Shown: positions 48,257-59,933 of the stretch, piece by piece
How the letters are laid out: each line of letters opens with the position of its first letter
Position numbering within the stretch: the first letter of the stretch is position 1
Source of the DNA: Cubamyces lactineus
Taxonomy: Eukaryota > Basidiomycota > Agaricomycetes > Polyporales > Polyporaceae
Reading direction: 5' to 3'
Length of the DNA: 64,000 nucleotides
Assembly: GCA_022376465.1 (NCBI GenBank)
Contig: JACDTU010000018.1
Location: 1 to 64,000 of the forward strand
The notes under the pieces: model-generated
What the model saw: only the letters and a program-made list of their open reading frames with translations
What the model was told of the DNA's origin: nothing
The model's database searches: none
Translations under genes and position numbers: made by a program

Positions 48257-50163
48257 TTCAAATGAGAGAGTACTGAGGGAAGATGATGGTGGTGGTAGGA
48301 GGCAGGACTTGGTCAAGAACTCGAGGTAGGGGAGGTACACGGTTGAAGACAGGAAGACGAGAGCGGTAAAGATCTCGGCCCTCATGTCAACAACGTTTAC
48401 CTCATACCCTACCCTGAGGCGCATCCACAGAACCCTGTCTACTATCACACGCGCCAGGAAAGCGCTAACAAATTCCAATCTCGTACGTAGACTACTCCTC
48501 TTCCACCGCAATTGACCCTTCACGAATACGCTCGCGACACTTCTCAAATCGCTCGTTTTTCTGGTGACATAGCGCATACGACATTCAATATACGGGCTTT
48601 GCGCTGGTAGAAGGTGCAGGAACCTACCTGCGCTCAACGAGGAGATTAGGCGATTTTTCCGCCGGGCTTGCTTTGAGCATCGCATCGAGTAGGCTGCCGC
48701 AAGGTTAGAGATGAACCTCTACTTCGTTCGTGCTATGCACTGCCCGGGCTTATACATACGGTGGACCTAGGTGGGTTACAATCCTCCGAATTTGCCATAA
48801 CGCAGGACGTGAGCTCCAGTAGAAGCGTTCTCGCGAGGAGACCGCTCGGGTAGGGGCTTGCGAGTATTCATCGATGCACGCCGCAAGCTATATACACTCC
48901 ATAGCCCAAACTTGAAATGTCATGCGGCCCGATATGCAAGACTATGTCGAGGCACGAATAGAACGATTGTCTGGAGGTGACTGTTGTCATGATGGTGGTC
49001 GTCTGGGCGTCAACTTCGCTCCGAGTCACTAGTGACTCGTCACTCGTAGCCTATGCCAGTACTTAGTAGTACTATAGTAGTGCTTTCGAACTCTGCATGT
49101 TCTACGAAACGCCCCTGCAGCTGAGGAGCTCTCTGACGGGGTGATTCCGCATAAGACACTTCCTAACTCATGCCATGCACTGGACCTCCCCTTCCGTCCA
49201 CACCTGGCGCAGGCCTAGGCCTCCACTGCCAACGCTCATGCTACGTTTGCATTAAGTTCAATGGCAAAACTTGGCGGAATCATACCCGCGACCTGCGAAT
49301 GGCCTATGGATAGGATGGATGGTATGGATGCCCATCGGGTCCCGACATCGACTCAAGTCGGCGGCCGTTGGGCACTGGCAACCGTTACTGCTGCCGCGGC
49401 AGTACCAAGACTGTACCAAGGCAGGGCATGGTGACCTTGCTTCCACCTCCTGTTGCAAATGTTCAGACCTCCGCCTAGATGCTATATATCTCTATCAGCA
49501 AAGTTATTGACACGGTGAGTACGATAGTGCACGCTCAGGACGTAGCGGTACTTTATGACACTTCGTGGTCATTCAAGTTGCAAATCCCATGCACACCTGT
49601 GACGGCCGGGTTCGAGCGTCCTTGGGCGTCTCATGCAGGAATCAGAACCCATGACCAGGCTGGGCACACAAGGCGACAAACACTCGCACGCCTTTCCTGG
49701 CGCATTCTACCAACCACCACATAACGAGCCAACACTGCGCTGCATGACCTTACATGCTATTGTGATGTTTGCTTTGATTCCTGATTGAAGACCTCTAGCT
49801 AGATTATAAACCGGCCTCGAGCCCACAACTCGATCGAATGCAAACCCACCACGTGCCTCGACTTCGGCGACGATATGCACCGCACGGCAGACTCAGTGGG
49901 CGCGGACCGTGTTCGGCCACTCCAGTTGTCAGCAGGAGGTTGTCTCAAACACACGAGGTCATACGAAGCTCTCTCCCGACTCTATCACCTCGCTTCACTC
50001 CCTGCCTTACATGACCGCAGAGTAACGTGGACGAGCATGTGATGTTTTGCTACCGACAGCCGTCCCGCTGCCGCTTCGCGTCCAGCTCATTCATCTCGAC
50101 TCTACATCAGCCTCCGGAGGTACAAGTAGCTCTGGTCGTGCCATAGCTCTGGGACCCAGCGCG
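48257..50163. other. Divergent intergenic 1.9 kb
   Basis: Between the helicase (-) and xylanase (+) starts. The frame upstream of the helicase ATG stays open for 140 codons without conserved features and is treated as 5' flank. A perfect 16-base palindrome lies at 49023-49038. No other gene seen; the xylanase promoter should lie in the last few hundred bases. Confidence 0.45.
49023..49038. repeat. Perfect 16-bp palindrome
   Basis: GAGTCACTAGTGACTC is self-complementary without a spacer and is followed by a further GTCACTCG. The arms contain TGACTC, the core half of a Gcn4/AP-1-type site, so a dimeric regulator site is possible. Confidence 0.5.
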
Positions 50164-51718
50164 ATGGTTACTGCTCGATGCGTCATGTTGCTCCTCACTA
50201 TACTTCTACCTCTTGCTTCGGCGGCGTCAGTCATCAGCCGGAGCGTGGACAGGCTGCCCGCACGGGAAGACACGTCCACGGTTGGGCTCAATGATGCTGC
50301 TCATCAAGCCAACAAGCTGTACTTTGGCACGGCCACGAACTATGACGAACTCAACGACACGACGTACTTCCATCTCCTTGATGACATTCACATGTTCGGC
50401 CAACTCACTCCAGCCAAGGCAATGAAATGGGTAGATCTTGTCGTACCCAGTACACGTATCATATGACCATCGCTGAACGCCGATTTCTACAGGAAGAGAC
50501 CGAACCTGAGAGAGGCGTGTTCACATTTGAGCAAGGGGACCAGATCGCTGCTCTAGCTCGACAGAGTGGCAAGTATCTGCGAGGTGTGTACGTCAGGTCT
50601 TACATATTTGCTCTTCAACTGATCGTCGAAATTGTCAGGCCACAACTGCGTTTGGTACAATCGCCTTCCGGCATGGGTGACGAATACCACTTGGACTGCC
50701 CCCGAGCTTGCGGAAGTCGTTCAAGAGCACTGTTACAATATCGTCCACCATTGGAGAGGACAGATGTACGTACCCCTGACATTCCTTGCTGACGGCGCGA
50801 GGACTAAACCCCTTCGACAGATGTAAGTTCATCCTGCTAGCCCAAGCATATATATACCGACGGTCTACTAACTATCGGGATTCACACTATCAGATAGTTG
50901 GGATGTCATCAACGGTATTTCTGCCTATCTGCCGTTGCGCGACGATACATCCCAACATCTTGTTCCCAGAACCGTTTAACGACGATGGGACCTGGCGCGA
51001 GACCCTGTGGTACAACACCCTCGGCACCAAGTATATCCCGCTAGCACTCCATGCCGCACGCAAGGCTGATCCTCACGCCAAACTCTACATCAATGAATAC
51101 AACATCACAGGAGCTGGTATGTCCTTGAAGCGCGACAGAGGCTATTGCACTCACATCGCCTTTCATCCGCCGCAGGTCCCAAAGCGACGTCCATGAAGAA
51201 GCTGATCAAAGAACTCAAGCTCGCCGGGGTGCCTATCGACGGCGTCGGGGTCCAGGCGCACGAGGTCGTTGGCAAAGTTCCCAGCGACATACGCAAGAAC
51301 CTCGAGGAGTTCGTTGCGCTTGGCGTCGAGGTCGCCATCACCGAGCTCGACGTGATGTTCTACACCCTTCCACCCGACGAAGCGGGTTTGCAGCAGCAGC
51401 GGAAGGACTTCGAAACGATCGTCGGCGCATGCGCTGCTGTAGAGCGCTGTGTGGGCGTGACGGTCTGGGACTTCACGGACAAGGTGAGCCCCGGAGACGC
51501 GACGGTGTTCACGAGTGATCAACCTCGATAAACGTGTTCTTAGTATTCGTGGATTCCGGGTACTTTCCCGGGTTCAGGCGATGCTTGTCCTTGGGATGAC
51601 GTGAGTGTCAATCGCGTACTAAAGCCACTGAATTTCGTTGAACCGATGTCCTTCATAGAACTTGCAGAAGAAGCCGGCGTACTACGGTATTGTGGATGGG
51701 TTCGAGAAGAAGCATTAG
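50164..51718 (+). CDS. Secreted GH10 endo-1,4-beta-xylanase
   Basis: Retaining glycoside hydrolase family 10 enzyme that cuts the xylan backbone of plant cell walls. The chosen ATG gives a signal peptide (MVTARCVMLLLTILLPLASA); an upstream in-frame ATG at 50047 would bury it. GH10 features in order: LYFGTATNYDEL, FGQLTPAKAMKW/EETEPERGVFTF, LRG/HNCVWYNRLPAWV, then WDVIN/EPFNDDG with the acid/base Glu. LYINEYNI, GVPIDGVGVQAHE, EVAITELDVMFY with the nucleophile Glu, and GVTVWDFTDK/YSWIP follow. At least six introns cut it, several splitting catalytic motifs. The junction before WDVIN (50770-50900) is uncertain because GACAGATGTA donor-like sequence occurs twice. No carbohydrate-binding module is visible. 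About 370 residues, catalytic domain only. Confidence 0.9.
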
Positions 51719-52111
51719 TAACAGACATATAGCCCGGTTTCTCTGTGGTCGTGTTCGCCTGTTATGATAACAACGCCCTCTTCTTACTGCCTGAATGGCA
51801 TCCCGTCATTTCCTTTTCCATCGCAGAGCGGGAGGTGTCCCGTATCTGGAACCCGACGAATATTAGCCGAGATTTCCCCGCATTTGTGGCTGCCAGGCGT
51901 ACTCGTTGTTCCTAGAATCCATGTCATGAGGCTATTCCGGGCCTATAATTACTCATCATCGATGGACTTCCCAGAGCAGATTGGGGGCACACCACGCCAC
52001 ACACCCACTGGAATAGTATAAAAGCCCGTTTCACCAAGCTCTCAGGCTATCCGCCAGATCAGCCTACCCCGCCTCAAACTTCAGAACAATACAAACGAGC
52101 GCAAGAACGAC
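51719..52111. other. Intergenic, SDR copy 10 promoter
   Basis: No gene. Holds the TATA element at 52017. Confidence 0.5.
52017..52023 (+). promoter_or_regulatory. TATA box of SDR copy 10
   Basis: TATAAAA 89 bases upstream of the next A of the start codon at 52112, in a GC-balanced promoter. Confidence 0.5.
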
Positions 52112-53080
52112 ATGTCCGACACATACACCTGGCTGATTACCGGGTACGAGCTCCCGTGGTTCCGATGCGAGGACCGTCGAGGGAGCTTTGCGTAAGACTA
52201 ACCACAATATCCACGGCTATGCAGGAGCTCTCGCGGGATCGGTCTCGAGATGACCAGACAGCTCCTCGCTGACCCGTCCAACACTGTCATCGCGACATGC
52301 CGGAACCCCGATGGAGCCACCGGCCTGCACGCGCTCAAGGACAGCGCGAAAGGCACTCTACACATCGTCCAGCTCGACGTCTCTGACGAAGAGTCCATCC
52401 GGAACTCGTACAAGGCCGTCGAACCGCTCATCGGCGACAAGGGCCTCGACTACCTCTATAACAACGCGGCGATAGTACGTCCGCCTCCCTTACTGAATCG
52501 TTGCGCAAAACGCGGACGCTCACGAGCGGCCATAGAATGAGGGCTTCGACACTGCGTTCAACTTCACGAGCGACCGCATGCTCCGCACAATCAAGGCCAA
52601 CCTGATCGGACCCGCGGTCATCGCGCAGACATACCTTCCGCTCCTCGAGAAGGGCAAGCGGAAGGTCATCGTGAACATGTCCAGTGGGCTGGCGAGCATC
52701 GGCCTTGATCTAGGCGATAAGTGCGCGACGTACAGCATCAGCAAGACCGCACTGAACATGCTCGTACGTGACCATGCGTGCTGGTGAGATGCCACAGAAA
52801 GGCCTTGGCGCTGAAAGGCGGTGTGCAGACGTACAAGCAGAAGGCCGAACGGCCAGACATTACCGCGATCCTCATTGACCCTGGCTGGGTCAAAACTGGT
52901 GAGTGCGACACTGAGGCGAATGAAATGGATGATTGATGCAGCGTTGCAGAAATGGGTGGCGAGGGTGCTGTCCTAGAGCCCGAGTTCAGCGTGTCCAACG
53001 TCCTCCGAGTCGTAACCGGCCTCACTAACAAGGATAGCGGGAAGTTCTTCAGATATACCGGCGAGGAAATCCCATGGTGA
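52112..53080 (+). CDS. Short-chain dehydrogenase/reductase, dispersed copy 10
   Basis: Lies 18 kb from the array but has the same five-exon plan. Starts MSDTYTWLITG, then SSRGIGLEMTRQLLADPSNT and ATCRNPDGATGLHALKDSAK. YNNAAI replaces INNAGI, NMSSGLASIG carries the catalytic Ser, and YSISKTALNML the Tyr/Lys pair. The late motif is IDPGWVKT. The tail EMGGEGAVLEPEFSVSNVLR ends RYTGEEIPW. The first exon, TCR and the TYKQKAERPD segment are closest to copies 1 and 2, suggesting it belongs to that older branch (judged by eye). It is tail to tail with NMD3, 127 bases apart. Confidence 0.9.
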
Positions 53081-53207
53081 TAGATGCTCGCCAAGGAGGT
53101 AGGGCCTTGAGATCCTACAGGTCTATACTTCAGGAATAGCGTGGCAACAGTGGTACAGCTCGGTACAGTAGATAGATCGCATATACACCTTATATGAGCA
53201 CTTCTCG

Positions 53208-55076
53208 TCATGCCTCCTCGAGCGTCATCTCGTCGAAGTCCTCCAGCAGCTCGTCGAGCTTGACATCGGGGAAATCGGGTTCGTCCTCTTCCTCGTCTGT
53301 TGCCGCCGGTACCTCGACGTCCTCGTCCATCGCACCCTCGTCGACGTCCATCGCGTGCTGCGCCTTCCTGCGCGTCTTTCCGCCCGCCAGGCCCGAGCCT
53401 GCACCCGGTCGGACATCCTTCGCGCGATAGAGGTTGACCGCACCACGCATCTCCTCGTCCTCCTCCAACTCGCGCAAGAAGAGCTCGTAGTCTTCGTCGA
53501 CCTTCTTCTGATCGCGGCCGCCCATGCGTCCAACGACGCCGCGCCCGGCGCCCGTCTCGCCCTCCTCGCCGGCCTCCTTGGCCATACTCCGGAGCTTCCA
53601 CGCGCGCGGCTTGTTCTTCTTGCGGCGATTCGGGTATGCCTTCTTAACAAGCACAATGTCCGGCACGCGATGCGTGGGCAACGCCGCGAAGTCGTCCGAG
53701 TTGAAGTTGGCGTTCGTCAGGAAGTAGCCCATCGCGGTGTCCCCCGGCTGGAGGATACCGCCAAGGTGCGTGCGCGTGTGGAAGATCTGAGACGACATCG
53801 CCGTGTCGTAGTCCATCGCAGCGTCGTCCGCATGCGACCGGAATGCGCCGGAGAGCGCTACCTGCGCGTCCGCGAGGACGTACTTGCCGCGTGTCGTCCC
53901 TGAGGGCTCGACGTCGAGGACAGTGAACTCGACAAGGTCTGTGACACTCGCAAGCGACTCGAAGGGTGATCGCCAGTAGATGGGCGACGTCACTTCGCAG
54001 ATTTGGAGAGTGGCAGGATCGAGCAGGTGGAGTGAGTTGCCGACGCGAACGCAGATGGTGAGCGGAGAGATGTTGCTAAGCTGCCGTGCAAGTTTTGGTG
54101 GTATACAGACAAGGTCGTCCTTGCAAATCGGGATGATCTCCACGGAGTAGGTGTACTTGAAGTTTGCGGTATTGGTGTGGGTGTCGGTCGAGAGCAGCTG
54201 CTCTGACGCTTTTGACCTGCAAATGAGGTCAGAAACATTTGCAAATCCGAGCGCTCATTGAGCCTACCTGACTGGCACGACGCCGTTGAGGAATTCAACC
54301 ATCTTTTGTGCGTGACTCCGCTGACTGTAGAAGAAGTCAAGACCGTCGCGAACCTCTTTCACCGAGATCGTGTCTTTTTGCGCGCCGTGCTTGAGGATCA
54401 GCTGTTCGAGGAACAAGAAGGTGCGCTTGTGCGGGACCTTCTGACGAACCTGAACGAGCGCTTTCCAAGTGTTCTTTGCGGCGAGTTTCGTGCAGTCGGG
54501 GCACTGGCCATACTGCACAAGGTACTCGATCTCGAATACTTGCTCAAGGATAGTGTTCGTGAGGACCTCCTTCTGGATCGTGAGCGACACGCGGAGACGC
54601 TTCGAGTGTGGTTCCGTCCAGATGAAATGCGCTTCCGTTAACCGGACCTTGTTCAAACCCTTCAGTTTCTTCAGGCAGATCGCGAGCAATTCCTGGGATT
54701 CGGGCCTCGCAATTGTCCAAGTAGAAGGAGGAGAGAGGAAGCGTTCGCAGTTGCGGCAATATGACACAGACGCTGTAAAACCAGACGAGTTAGTTGTACG
54801 TCTTGGGATTGCCTGGCGGACGGTGCTGAAAATCTCCAACGGCCAGCAATCTACGCAATGCTGATAAAACGCCTCCAACCGAGCTATCCACCCTCCGCGC
54901 TACAAGGTATGGAGATGAATCGCATCAAAATACACACCTTGCTTTGGGATGCCCTCAGTGATATCTACCGAGTTCCTGAGACATGCAACACAGAGATTGG
55001 CAGAGTTGGGGACGATCGGAGTACCACAGTCGGCACAGAGAACGCGGTGGACGGCGGGTGCAGGAACGAACTCCAT
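53208..55076 (-). CDS. NMD3: 60S ribosomal export protein NMD3
   Basis: Adaptor that binds the nascent 60S subunit and recruits Crm1 for nuclear export. Starts MEFVPAPAVHRVLCADCGTP; an in-frame ATG 16 codons upstream is less likely. The zinc-binding Cys pairs are LCADCG and LCVACL, then SYCRNCERFL and YGQCPDCTKL. The Nmd3 core includes KRTFLFLEQLILKHGAQKDT, HAQKMVEFLNGVVPVR and YSVEIIPICKDDLVCIPPKL. The basic PNRRKKNKPRAWKL is a candidate nuclear localisation signal. The acidic, Leu-rich end (KLDELLEDFDEMTLEEA) fits the nuclear export signal region. Introns were seen after PKQ (~54.94 kb), near 54.78 kb and at ~54.27-54.15 kb. Around 500-520 residues, the family's usual size. Confidence 0.93.
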
Positions 55077-56294
55077 CGTAAGGCGGCCGGGTTGGCGATC
55101 TGCCTGGTATATGCGAGCAGTCAAGCTAGTAATACGGCTTTATGGAGATACGAAGTGCAATCGGATGCGCCAGAACCTGGCCGCTCTGAGATGGAGGAGA
55201 AGAGAGGACGATGGGATTTGGATTGTAAAGCTGCGAGTCGCCTGTGCTGACAAAATCTATAGAACTGCAAAATCTAATCTTATCTTATCTGGACTACGTC
55301 CTCGTCTCAAGCGCTTGTTGCGCTGTCGTCCCTCTCCTCCGAGTCTCATCCATACTGTCTCTCTTTACTCCAGTTCTTGGGAAATGACTATATCTATGTT
55401 TGACCGCATGAGGCAACAACTTCAGTTGCTCATCACATCTATGCTCTCGGTCGCCCCCGTGAAACTGGTCGCGTGGGCCGTCTGGAAGTGCACTACAACC
55501 CGCTGGATATGTGCGGAATAATCTGTCAGCGACTCTGACGGCGATTACTCTTCTTTTGCCCTGGGGTGCTCGTCTCCGCTGTTCTCGAGGCTCTACCATT
55601 CCCCAGATGTTCATCGTATATAATATCTTGTGCTGGTTTCGAACTACATCTCTATCCACTCCGGCTGCGCACGTCTGTGTCAAGTGGGGGCGATATGCCG
55701 TCTGCACAACCCCAAACCTCGTAGAGGTCACCCAACCCATTGACAATGAGATGGTACGTTGAGCCGCACAGAATGCTGTCTTTCACTGCGCGGCTTCGTG
55801 GATACAGTCACGTCCGGCCGCAGTATCGCGGTGGCTTAGCAACTAGCGAAATGTTTCACTAGACCGTTCTCGACGCTTCATCGGGTCGGAGTGGACATCC
55901 CATGCTCTCAATCGAAGGTTTGGGAACCAGATAAGGGTGATATTAACTGATGCCCGGAACTCCGAGGCTAGTGAGACGAGCAGCAGTGGCTGGACAGCTT
56001 ACCCCTCCCGGATCGAGGTAAGTACATGCATTGGGTGAGTACGTGGGACCAGGCGGTTCCTAGAGCCTTTGCATGTCACGTCTACGCTATGTCCCAGACC
56101 AACTTACAGTCGATATGTCGTCCGCCGACCGGCGTTGCGTATACGGCGTATGGTTGATGCACTGGCAACGGGCGCTTGCCTATTTGCTACCGGTGTTGGC
56201 GTACTAGGTCCATGCTCCTGCATTCGCGCTGGCCCTCAGTCAAGGTATTCGAGCTAATTTCCGGCTCTTGGTGCATTTCTTATGGTAATCCATC
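55077..56294. other. NMD3 upstream region
   Basis: About 1.2 kb without a recognisable gene. An ORF of 150 residues on the minus strand near 55.3-55.7 kb shows no family features. Confidence 0.4.
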
Positions 56295-57480
56295 ATGTTT
56301 GTCGAGGACTTCATTAGTCAGCCGTCATTAACGCATCTTCCTGCGACAAAGGTAAGTCGTAGCATCGAAGTCTTCCTACCACACTCTAACCCCTCCTCAA
56401 CCCTCACCATCCAGGACTACTTTCCCGAAATAGCGCATGGCAACTCCAATCCCCAGCTGTCACTTCTCACGTCTCTCAACTTCGATATCTTCGGCGACAT
56501 CATGTCGTGACTGCTTGATGACGCGTTGACCGCACTCAGGATGACTTGTCACTTCTTCACAGACACAGCGTTTCATCCCTTCTCCAGACGTACCGGCCGC
56601 GGTTTTGACACAGAAGAGAGCTCTGACTCATTTATGCACTTCGTAAGAAGACCGTTAAGTCGCGAGCTTGACTCCCAACTACGCTGCCACTCACAGCTAT
56701 GACCATCTGTTTGACGCAGTACTGCAGACCGTCAAGGCTTACCATTAGCATCGGTGTCTACACACCGATCTTGACTAAAACCTTGGAGGTGGAGTATTTG
56801 AGTCTCTTAACCTGGCCGTCTCTGCAATTCAAACCCTCGAAGAGCTCGTAATCCGGCCCCCTTACTTGGCGGCGAAGGGAGGCGTGGCGCAACTATCCCC
56901 TTCTCGTGTGTGCAAGGTCACGCTCTCGAACCGGTATTGGATCGGTGACATTCCGCTTGAACTTCTTCTGACGACCCTGAAGGGGCTCAATACATGTTCT
57001 GTGCACCTTTCGTGAACGATACCTCCCAAAACCACCTCCCACTTCCATCGGCTGGGAATACCGTTCGCGCACGAGCCATTGCTAATGTGCGTATTGATGC
57101 AGGCACTTTCCAACGTCTATTATATAAATATCCCCTATGCGCCCAGAGAGACCAAACAGTATCGAGGTGAGAGCTTCAGATCGAGGTCCTTTTTCACATA
57201 CGCCCGATCACAGCTTCACAAGCACTGGGAAGCCTGCCTCACCAACTGGCCAAACTCATCTCTATCACTGCTGCATGCGCGAACTCTCTGTACGCCACCG
57301 CTATACCCGCTCGGATCCGTCATTTCGTCTGGCAACACAGCGACGATGTCACATTTGTACTGGCGACTGCCCTCGACGACATGAGGCCTTCTTCCGTGCA
57401 ATGCAAGCGGAACCTCCACTAGAGCACTTGGCGACCATTGACACCCGAGATTCTGTGAGCTCGGATCTGTAATTCACTAA
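56295..57480 (+). pseudogene. Decayed F-box gene, paralogue of the next gene
   Basis: Reads like the neighbour at 57915-59933 but is broken. SLLTSLNFDIFGDIMS then stops at 56508-56510, where the intact copy has Trp (TGG to TGA). After the stop, LLDDALTALRMTCHFFTDTA and FHPFSRRTGR match LPDDDLASLRATCRHFADTT and FEPLSRRSNR. Further on AIQTLEELVIRPPY (about 56.83 kb) and DDMRPSSVQC (about 57.39 kb) match TVHTLEELVIQPPF and DEATPSSVEC. Several frameshifts and stops separate these blocks. A tandem duplicate that lost function. Confidence 0.78.
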
Positions 57481-57914
57481 AATGATGTGAACCTTCTATC
57501 TCCGACCAGCATGGCCTATAGGCTCGCGACGTAGACCGACGTGGACAGAGAATAGGCTCAAGTTGGACATGCCCCTCGGTTAGGGGCATGGTGTGCGCGA
57601 GAATTGAGAAGATCGTGCTGTGTGAATGCATATACCGGCGCGACTAACACTGCATGCATGTAGTTCACTGTAGCACAAACGACTGACAACCCCGTAGGTG
57701 ACATGTTGAGACATGAAGACAAATGGAGACAATACAGTGGTGTTTGCGAACATTTCGACGAGCGCTTAGACCACGCCTCATGCTATTGTCCCAACATCGT
57801 GTTGTGACTGCTTGGTGGCTATGTTCACATTGTGGTGGCTAAGGTCCTGGCGACATATATGAGTCGAGCGACTGCTCCTTTCTTTTCCCATATCCTTTTC
57901 TACTAACCTCCATC
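57481..57914. other. Promoter region of intact F-box gene
   Basis: No gene. A CATATATGAG sequence near 57856 could serve as a weak TATA element. Confidence 0.4.
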
Positions 57915-59933
57915 ATGGCGAGCTTCGCCTCTCAAAGCTCGACATTCAAATTCACCTTCACTCGTCAAGATGACCAAACCGGGAGCTCGTCTTCTGTGAA
58001 CGTCCCCGCTGGGTCTACGACAGGAGCCCCGACGCAACTCGACCTCCAGTGGCGTGCCTCGCCACCCGTTGACTACCAACCTCTCGCACAGATTTTTGTT
58101 CCTGTGGTGAGCAATGATAATTCTCCGGTTGATTTCGGTCTCATCGTTCCTCACACTCTAAGCAGTCAGTATCAGGTGCGGATGATCGCGCTGATAGTCG
58201 TTGTTCATTCTCGGTGCCGGTCCGTGTCTCTGCACATGACGTAAGCCACATCTTGCGTTTCATGGCATGCTCTGATTATTACTCGTTTGTACAACGACCA
58301 CCAGCGAGGTGAAGGCATCAAATACACATACCAGAGCTCAATCCTCGCTTCTCTCAACTTCGACGTCCTCGACCGAATCATATCTTGGCTCCCCGATGAT
58401 GATTTGGCTTCTCTGAGGGCTACCTGTCGCCACTTTGCGGACACAACTTTCGAACCTTTGTCCAGACGTTCCAACCGCGTTTTCCGAACCGATGCGGCCC
58501 TCGCTTCTTTCAAACGCTTCTTGCAAATCGACTCACCAAACCCACGCGGTCAGTTCGTTCGCGAGCTTCACTTCGACAGGCAGCTGCGATACTTCTACTA
58601 TGGCCGTGATTTCTCCTTTCTCTTCGATGCTATGCTGCAAATCGTTATGGTGTGTCGGCAGTTGCGGCGTCTGCGCATCGATATAGACTTGCAGCTCGCG
58701 AAGGAGTCGTTCAAATACTTTTCCAGGATTATTTCTACGGTCCACACTCTGGAGGAGCTCGTCATTCAACCGCCGTTTGACATAGAGAGGAGAGAGCTGA
58801 CGGAACTCTTTCGCCCCCGCCTGCGTAAGCTCACCTTCCTAGGGCCGAGCCGGAACGGTTCCCGACTTCACGAGTTCCCTCTGGGGGTTCTTCCCGCTAC
58901 ATTGGAAGAGCTCGATTTATCGGCCATCAAGAACACCTGGACTATGAGCTCCGGCATTGCCTTTCCCCGCATACACTCTCTCAAGATACCTTTCCCCGAC
59001 GATCCTTTGTTGATGGGCAGATTAATGCAGGCAGTTCCAGGTCTCCAATCTCTCAACATCATAGGTCAACTCTACGCTCCAGGTCGATTTCGAACAGCCG
59101 ACGGCGACATTATTCCGATTTCAAAATTCGTTTCAAGCTCTCGGGCACAGCTCCAACGATTCTGGAAGGCCGATCCTACACGCTGGCCACGAAGCCTTGT
59201 CTCAGTTACGGCGGAAATCCCAAGCTTCCTACACGCCCTCGCCGTGCCAGCCCAAGTCTATCATTGTTCGGTCTCGTTTTGCAACCTGTTTGACACCGCT
59301 ATACCCTTGTTGTCGGTTATTTTTGACGAGGCTACGCCGTCCTCCGTGGAGTGCAGCTTCGCAGCTCGCTATTGTAAACCGTTATTCCGTCAAGATTACT
59401 TCCAGTTCCTGTCAACGACAAAGTCCCTCATATCCTGCACGCTCACTTTCGACTACATCAGTTTGCTGGAGCGATCAGGGAGACTGATAGTAAGAGTTCT
59501 CATGCCTTCCTCCGCTGTTGGATATGTCTGATGAATGTTCGCTCTCCTCCAGGACGTGATCATACGCGAGTTGGGCAACGCTTCCTCCTTGAGGCAACTT
59601 CTACTCAACGACACTGCTGGCATCGCTCTGTTTGACGAGACACTACTAGCTCACCGCGCCACCGATGAGGACAAGAGAGGTGGACGCGAGAAAGCCAGCT
59701 ACTCCCTCGCTCTGCGCATGGCTAGTGCGGCGCCCGCTCTCCAATGGATTTGCATCTATACCCAGCTGTGCGATCTTCCCCCGCAAGCGTGGCGAATCAC
59801 ACGGAGCGCAAAGGCAGCCGAAGGCCAGAGCGGCTCACCTCAAAGTGAAGACGTATCTTTGCAAAGAGTTTCTGAGGATGAAGCGCAGCGGATCTTTGGC
59901 ACGAACTTTGGACGTCAGGCAGCGTTAGTATGA
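57915..59933 (+). CDS. F-box/LRR-like protein
   Basis: Three exons (57915-58175, 58305-59489, 59553-59933) give 608 residues. The first 87 residues are Ser/Thr-rich (MASFASQSSTFKFTFTRQDD) and end PHTLSSQYQ. The F-box follows in exon 2: SILASLNFDVLDRIISWLPD, then DDLASLRATCRHFADTTFEP. The rest has leucine-rich-like blocks such as LRKLTFLGPSRNG, LPATLEELDLSAIKN and GLQSLNIIG, typical of large fungal F-box families. An SCF adaptor role is likely, substrate unknown. The first exon could belong to a separate leader and the protein begin nearer 58287, but the frame and splice signals join it cleanly. The broken paralogue sits immediately upstream. Confidence 0.82.

Noticed and set aside
48257..48685. 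Helicase start at an upstream in-frame ATG (48685)
   Set aside because: The extra 140 residues lack any conserved feature, and MSQRTGSC at 48256 leads straight into the CCCH finger.
49590..49670. Possible tRNA because of GGGTTCGAG and GGGTTCTGATTC on opposite strands
   Set aside because: No acceptor stem, D-arm or anticodon stem could be placed around either T-loop-like sequence.
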